Source: an uncultured Pseudomonadota bacterium (GTDB lineage: Bacteria; Myxococcota_A; Polyangia; HGW-17). Taken from it: 10,831 bases of DNA. The stretch covers positions 1-10,831 of the forward strand of contig CALKWH010000183.1 of NCBI GenBank assembly GCA_938004375.1, in the 5' to 3' direction. Positions within the stretch are counted from its first letter, which is position 1. Every line of letters begins with the position of its first letter. The notes under the pieces were generated by a model. That model saw only the letters and a list, made by a program, of their open reading frames with translations. It searched no databases and was not told where the DNA came from. Position numbers and translations under genes: made by a program. Below are positions 6,979 to 10,831 of the stretch, in pieces.

Positions 6979-7169
6979 GGAGGGCCTCCTCTGGGCGCAA
7001 ATAGTGCACAAAGCGGCCAGAAGTCAAGCAAAACAGACGGGAAGAGGGGTCCACCCATAAACGTGATCGCTTTTACCCTTCGATCATGTTAAAACAGGCA
7101 CCTGGGATTTTCCGGTTCTGATGTCGTAGATTAATCAACTTGTTCCGGAACCCCCGTTTCGAGGCGATC
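6979..7169. promoter_or_regulatory. Divergent intergenic region between purSL and the coiled-coil gene
   Basis: This spacer must hold the promoters of both flanking operons and is visibly more AT-rich than the genes. On the minus strand, TTGACT (7027 down to 7022) lies 18 bases before TATTTG (7003 down to 6998). It is a possible purSL promoter, but it would put the transcript start almost at the AGGAGG at 6985-6990, so the true start may lie further up. On the plus strand, TAGATT at 7127-7132 is a possible -10 with no clear -35. GATCG and CGATC (7065 and 7081) form a small inverted repeat. I recognise no riboswitch or PurR-like operator. Confidence 0.35.
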
Positions 7170-9509
7170 ATGACGAAGACACCTCCCCGTATTCCTGCGG
7201 ATTCACTCGATCCCGCGTCCCTGCTCACCGAGTTGGTCCGGGTCCAGGAGGAGCGGGACCGCCTCCGGGCCGAGAAGGACCTGCTCAAGGAGCGCCTGGT
7301 TCTGGCCGCCCGGCCCGTGTTCCCGGCGTCCCCGGTCGCGTCTGAGCCTCCCGCCCCGTCAGAGGCGCCCGGCGCCGGGCCCCTGCCTGACCGGCTGGGA
7401 CGGCTCGCCGAACAGTTGGTCTCGGTGTCCCGGGAGCTCCGGCAGGTCCGGTCCGAGCCCGCTGCGGCCGGCCCGGACCCCGTGGTCGTGGCCGAGCAGC
7501 AGCGCCGGCTGGGCGAGACGACCCGCGAGCTCGAGGACGCCCGGGCCCAGATCGAGGCCCTCGAGACCCAGTTGCGCTACCTCGAAATCTCGAATCGGGA
7601 GAGAGGCCACGCGAGCACCTCGGACGGAGATCTGGGGCGCCAGCTCGCGGCGGCCCTCGAGCGCGAGGACCAGTTGCTGATCCGGCTCCACCAGCTCGAG
7701 ACCACGCTGTCCCACCGCCAGGCTGACCAGCTCACCCTGCTCGAGCGGGACAAGCAGATCCAGCAGTTGAAGTACTTCCTGCACCAGGGCGCCCTGGACT
7801 TCGAGAAGCTCCAGACCCGACACCGCGCCATCGAGGCTGAGAGCCTGGAGCAGAAGCACCGCATCATCGACCTGCAGACCCAACTGGAGCGCCAACAGGC
7901 CTCGTCCCGGAGCACCGCCCGCCGGTTGCAGGATCAGGTGGCCGCGCTGACGAAGCAGTTGGACGACTCGGAGCGCAAGTTGGGCAACGCCGAGACGCGC
8001 CAGGAGAACCTCGAGGACGAAGTAGAGCGTCTGTCGGCCCAGATCTTCCAAATGGAGGAGCGCCTTGTGACCGGCGCGGGCCAACTCGAGTTGATGCGCT
8101 TTGAGGCCGGCCGGGTGCCGGAGTTGGAGCGGCGGGTCGGGGAGCTCGAGGCCGGAGGCGCCGTGCTCGAGGAGGAGAACGATGGACTGCGCACCCAGGT
8201 CGCCGAGTTGACCGAGGCCCTCGAGCTGCTCGAGGAGAACGCCGGTGCGTTGGACGCCCGGGTGGGCGAGGACGCCGCCGCTCTCGAGGCGCTGCACTCG
8301 CGCCTGGCGGACGCCGCCGCGAGAGAAACCGCCACCGCCGAACGCGACACTCTGGTCGCCGAACGCGACACTCTGGTCGCCGAACGCGACCGGCTGGTGA
8401 CCGAACGCGACCGGCTGGTGACCGAGCGCGACCGGCTGGTGACCGAGCGCGACGCCCTGGTCGCCGAGCGTGACGCCCTGGTCGGCGTGCGTGACGCCCT
8501 GTTCGCAGTTCGCGACGGGCTGGTCGCCGAACGCGATGGCCTGGCCGCCGAACTGGAGCGCCGGGCGGCCGAGAACGAGCGCAAGTTGGTGGCCGCCATG
8601 GAATTGATCGACCGCAAGGAGGAGGACGTGAAGTCCTCCGTGGCGCGGCTCCGCGAGCTCTCCGAGCAGCAGTCCACCGCCAAGAGCCGGATCGCCGAGC
8701 TTGAGCGCCAGCTGGCCGAGGCCGTCAACACCGCCCGGGATCGGGAGCGGGGCCTGAAGGACGAGCTCGCCGCTGCCGTGGCGAAGACCAACGCAGGGGG
8801 CGAGAAGGCCGCCTCGGAGCTCGCCCTGCGCAACGAGCGGATCGCCGAGCTCGAGAACGGGCTCGCGACGCAGCGCATCGAGGTCCAGCGGCTGGCCGCC
8901 CAGCTCAAGTCCGCCGAACTGAAGAGCACCGAGGCCGCCCACTGGGCGGACAAGTTGAAGGGCGAGCTGGCCCAGGTCCGGTCCCAGCTCGACGACGAGA
9001 TCCGGCAGCGCGCCGGCTCCGAGGACAAGGTCCGCCAGATGGAGCACCAGCTGCCCGAGATCCGCCGGTTGTTCGACGAGCTCGAGCGCCAGGTGGACGG
9101 CTTCGAGGACAGCCTCGCCCTCGAGGAGGACCGCACCGCCCGCCTCGGGGACTCCCTCGACGCGCTCGTGGCGAGCATCGGGGACGTGTTCCGGCGCATC
9201 ACCGACCAGCTCCACCGCCTGGAGACCGAGCGCGGCGCCCTCGCCGACCGTCTCGCCCAGTCCGAGCTCGCGGGAGGCGGCGATCCCGAGCATACCGAGC
9301 GCAACCGCCAGACCATCCACGACCTCAACGTCCAGCTCGGCATCCTCGAGGGCAACCTGCTCACCATGCAGGTCAAGATGCACAACCAGCTCGCCCCCTC
9401 GGTCGAGAAGATCCTCCGGGTGACGGGCGATCTCGAACTGCTGGGCATGCTCAACGCGGCCACCGAGCTGCGAGCCGTCGCGGGCACGCTCTCGGGGCTG
9501 ATGCAGTGA
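7170..9509 (+). CDS. Long cytosolic coiled-coil protein of unknown function
   Basis: I do not recognise this 779-residue protein. From about residue 15 nearly to the end it is dominated by Glu, Leu, Arg, Ala and Gln in heptad order, predicting long alpha-helical coiled coils. The exception is a Pro/Ala-rich stretch at about 45-70 (PASPVASEPPAPSEAPGAG) that would break the helix. Residues 391-460 are ten back-to-back heptads of the type ERDxLVA. There is no signal peptide, no membrane segment and no Walker A or other ATPase motif, so it is not an SMC or Rad50 protein despite the likeness in composition. The last 55 residues or so (NLLTMQVKMHNQLAPSVEKI and onward) are less repetitive and more hydrophobic, perhaps an interaction end. 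The ATG at 7170 follows GAGG with five bases between and is preferred over a TTG ten codons upstream. Leucine is often encoded by TTG here (about 16 times by eye), unlike in neighbouring genes. It lies four bases before glpK, so the two probably share a transcript. A scaffold role is a guess. Confidence 0.85.
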   Translation: MTKTPPRIPADSLDPASLLTELVRVQEERDRLRAEKDLLKERLVLAARPVFPASPVASEPPAPSEAPGAGPLPDRLGRLAEQLVSVSRELRQVRSEPAAAGPDPVVVAEQQRRLGETTRELEDARAQIEALETQLRYLEISNRERGHASTSDGDLGRQLAAALEREDQLLIRLHQLETTLSHRQADQLTLLERDKQIQQLKYFLHQGALDFEKLQTRHRAIEAESLEQKHRIIDLQTQLERQQASSRSTARRLQDQVAALTKQLDDSERKLGNAETRQENLEDEVERLSAQIFQMEERLVTGAGQLELMRFEAGRVPELERRVGELEAGGAVLEEENDGLRTQVAELTEALELLEENAGALDARVGEDAAALEALHSRLADAAARETATAERDTLVAERDTLVAERDRLVTERDRLVTERDRLVTERDALVAERDALVGVRDALFAVRDGLVAERDGLAAELERRAAENERKLVAAMELIDRKEEDVKSSVARLRELSEQQSTAKSRIAELERQLAEAVNTARDRERGLKDELAAAVAKTNAGGEKAASELALRNERIAELENGLATQRIEVQRLAAQLKSAELKSTEAAHWADKLKGELAQVRSQLDDEIRQRAGSEDKVRQMEHQLPEIRRLFDELERQVDGFEDSLALEEDRTARLGDSLDALVASIGDVFRRITDQLHRLETERGALADRLAQSELAGGGDPEHTERNRQTIHDLNVQLGILEGNLLTMQVKMHNQLAPSVEKILRVTGDLELLGMLNAATELRAVAGTLSGLMQ
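8340..8549 (+). repeat. Ten tandem 21-bp repeats encoding ERDxLVA heptads
   Basis: Ten in-frame units of 21 bases run without gaps. In order they encode ERDTLVA twice, ERDRLVT three times, ERDALVA, ERDALVG, VRDALFA, VRDGLVA and ERDGLAA. The first two units differ little or not at all at DNA level, and units 3-5 differ only by GAA or GAG for the first Glu. That indicates recent duplication, with older, diverged copies at the right end. Each unit is exactly one coiled-coil heptad, so copy number can change without breaking the frame or the helix phase. Confidence 0.93.
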
Positions 9510-9513
9510 CGCC

Positions 9514-10831
9514 ATGACGCAGGGACCGCTCATCCTCTCCATCGACCAGGGCACCACCGGCTCCACGGTGGTCGTCTTCGACGCCCGGTTCGACGTCCTC
9601 TCCCGCGGCTACGCCGAGGCGCGCACGCGCTATCCCCGGCCGGGCTGGGTCGAGCAGGACGCAGACGATCTGTGGGACTCGGTCGTGCGCGCCATCGCCG
9701 AGGCCCTCTCGGCCGACGGCGTCGACGCGGGGGCCATCGCTGCCATCGGCGTGACCAACCAGCGCGAAACCAGCATCCTCTGGGACCGCCGCACCGGGCG
9801 CCCCGTCGCCGACGCCATCGTCTGGCAGTGCCGGCGCACCGAGGGCCTCTGCCAGGGGCTCCGCGACCAGGGGCTGGCCGACTTCTACCACCGCAGCACC
9901 GGGCTAGTGCTGGATCCCTACTTCTCGGGGACCAAGATCCGCTGGCTGCTCGAGCAGCATCACCTGGGGGCCCGGGCGAAGGCCGGCGAGCTGGCGTTCG
10001 GCACGGTCGACTCCTGGCTGCTGCACCGGCTCACGGGCGGCGCCGTGCACGCCACCGACGCCACAAACGCATCACGCACGCTGCTGATGAACCTGCGCTT
10101 TGGCCAGTGGGACGACGCCCTCCTCGAGCCCCTGGGCATCCCGCGCCAGTTGCTGCCCGAGATCCACCCGTCGTGCCACCGCTTCGGCGAGACCAGGGGC
10201 GTGCCCGGGCTGCCCGACGGGATCCCGATCACGGGCGTGCTCGGCGACCAGCAGGCCGCCCTGTTCGGGCAGGGGGCCATCGCCGAGGGGGATCTCAAGT
10301 GCACCTACGGGACCGGCTCCTTCCTGGTCATGAACGTGGGGCGGCGGGTGCCGCAGGCGCCCGGCCTCCTGACCACCGTGGCATGGAACCTGGGCGGCGA
10401 GCTCACTTACGCCCTCGAGGGATCCGCCTTCGTGGCCGGCGCCGCAGTGCAGTGGCTGCGTGACCAACTGGGGCTGATCCGCTCGGCCGCCGAGATCGAG
10501 ACCCTGGCCGCCACCGTCCCTGACTCCGGGGGCGTGTTCTTCGTCCCCGCGCTCACCGGCCTGGGAGCCCCCCACTGGAAGCCCGAAGCCCGCGGCCTGT
10601 TCTGGGGGCTCACCCGGGGCACGCAGAAGGGCCACCTGGCCCGCGCCGTGCTCGAGGGCATCGCCCTGCAGAACCTGGAGCTCGTCGCGCTCATGGAGTC
10701 CGCCGCCGGCGTCCCCGTCCCCCACGTGTGTGTGGACGGCGGCGCCTCGCGCAACGATCTGCTCATGCAGTTCCAGGCCGACGTCATCGAGCGCGAGCTG
10801 CGACGGCCCTCGAACATCGACACCACCGCGG
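9514..10831 (+). CDS. glpK: Glycerol kinase, 3' end cut by window edge
   Basis: Glycerol kinase phosphorylates glycerol with ATP to glycerol 3-phosphate in the cytosol, feeding lipid synthesis and glycolysis. The 439 residues seen of a usual 500 or so follow the FGGY family closely. The phosphate loop is SIDQGTTGSTVVVFD (9-23). Glycerol contacts are Arg84 and Glu85 in TNQRETSILWD, Tyr136 in LDPYFSGTKIRWLL, and Asp245-Gln246 in GVLGDQQAALFGQG. The ATP-site motifs are KCTYGTGSF (262-270) and the adenosine motif VDGGASRNDLLMQFQAD (407-423). All key residues are present. The C-terminal part, where enteric enzymes bind EIIA-Glc, lies outside the window, so that control cannot be judged. I see no histidine in a context clearly like the phosphorylated loop of Firmicutes enzymes. 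The ATG lies four bases after the coiled-coil gene's TGA with no strong ribosome binding site, which suggests coupled translation. No glpF or glpD is visible on this side. Confidence 0.96.
   Translation, partial: MTQGPLILSIDQGTTGSTVVVFDARFDVLSRGYAEARTRYPRPGWVEQDADDLWDSVVRAIAEALSADGVDAGAIAAIGVTNQRETSILWDRRTGRPVADAIVWQCRRTEGLCQGLRDQGLADFYHRSTGLVLDPYFSGTKIRWLLEQHHLGARAKAGELAFGTVDSWLLHRLTGGAVHATDATNASRTLLMNLRFGQWDDALLEPLGIPRQLLPEIHPSCHRFGETRGVPGLPDGIPITGVLGDQQAALFGQGAIAEGDLKCTYGTGSFLVMNVGRRVPQAPGLLTTVAWNLGGELTYALEGSAFVAGAAVQWLRDQLGLIRSAAEIETLAATVPDSGGVFFVPALTGLGAPHWKPEARGLFWGLTRGTQKGHLARAVLEGIALQNLELVALMESAAGVPVPHVCVDGGASRNDLLMQFQADVIERELRRPSNIDTTA

Noticed and set aside
6979..7169. Purine or guanine riboswitch in front of purSL
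   Set aside because: I could not recognise the conserved purine riboswitch core or its three-way junction in the minus-strand leader.
8340..8549. CRISPR array
   Set aside because: The 21-base units are contiguous with no spacers, stay in frame and encode heptads.
7170..9509. SMC, Rad50 or myosin-like ATPase
   Set aside because: Similarity would be due to coiled-coil composition only. No Walker A, Walker B or ABC signature is present at either end.
7359..9566. Minus-strand open frame of 735 residues opposite the coiled-coil gene
   Set aside because: It mirrors the heptad repeats of the plus strand and has no start signal or domain. The plus-strand frame has a ribosome binding site and continuous heptad logic.

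Overview
The window comes from a clearly GC-rich bacterium. Codon third positions are mostly G or C, spacing between genes is tight, and start sites carry AGGA-type ribosome binding sites. Most of it is housekeeping metabolism: isoprenoid, pyrimidine, purine and glycerol genes. I see no phage, transposon, toxin-antitoxin, CRISPR or defence genes, and no tRNA or rRNA. Two gene architectures, a fused PyrB-PyrI and a fused PurS-PurL with separate PurQ, point away from enteric gamma-proteobacteria. They fit a deeper lineage, such as a delta-proteobacterium-like or FCB-type candidate phylum. That placement is an inference with low confidence.

Layout from left to right. Bases 1-744 (minus) hold the N-terminal 248 residues of an E-type polyprenyl diphosphate synthase, cut by the window edge. 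A 198-base divergent spacer carries a good sigma70-like promoter for the plus-strand gene pyrBI (943-2454), a single-chain aspartate carbamoyltransferase fused to its allosteric zinc chain. Between the convergent ends of pyrBI and the next operon lies a noncoding segment of about 290 bases. It holds a striking inverted pair of short phased repeats (CACGGAC / GTCCGTG) and then two tight hairpins. The minus-strand operon purSL - purQ - yhbY-like (6978 down to 2748) encodes the FGAM synthase of purine synthesis and a small RNA-binding protein, with gaps of only 3-4 bases.

A second divergent spacer (6979-7169) leads to a plus-strand pair. The first member is a 779-residue coiled-coil protein of unknown function (7170-9509) with ten tandem 21-bp repeats. 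Four bases after its stop comes glycerol kinase glpK (9514 to the right edge, incomplete).

Functionally, the window combines the committed step of pyrimidine synthesis and the fourth step of purine synthesis with isoprenoid chain elongation and glycerol phosphorylation. The least explained parts are the coiled-coil protein coupled to glpK and the inverted repeat island after pyrBI. I found no convincing new multi-gene system. These two are the best leads.
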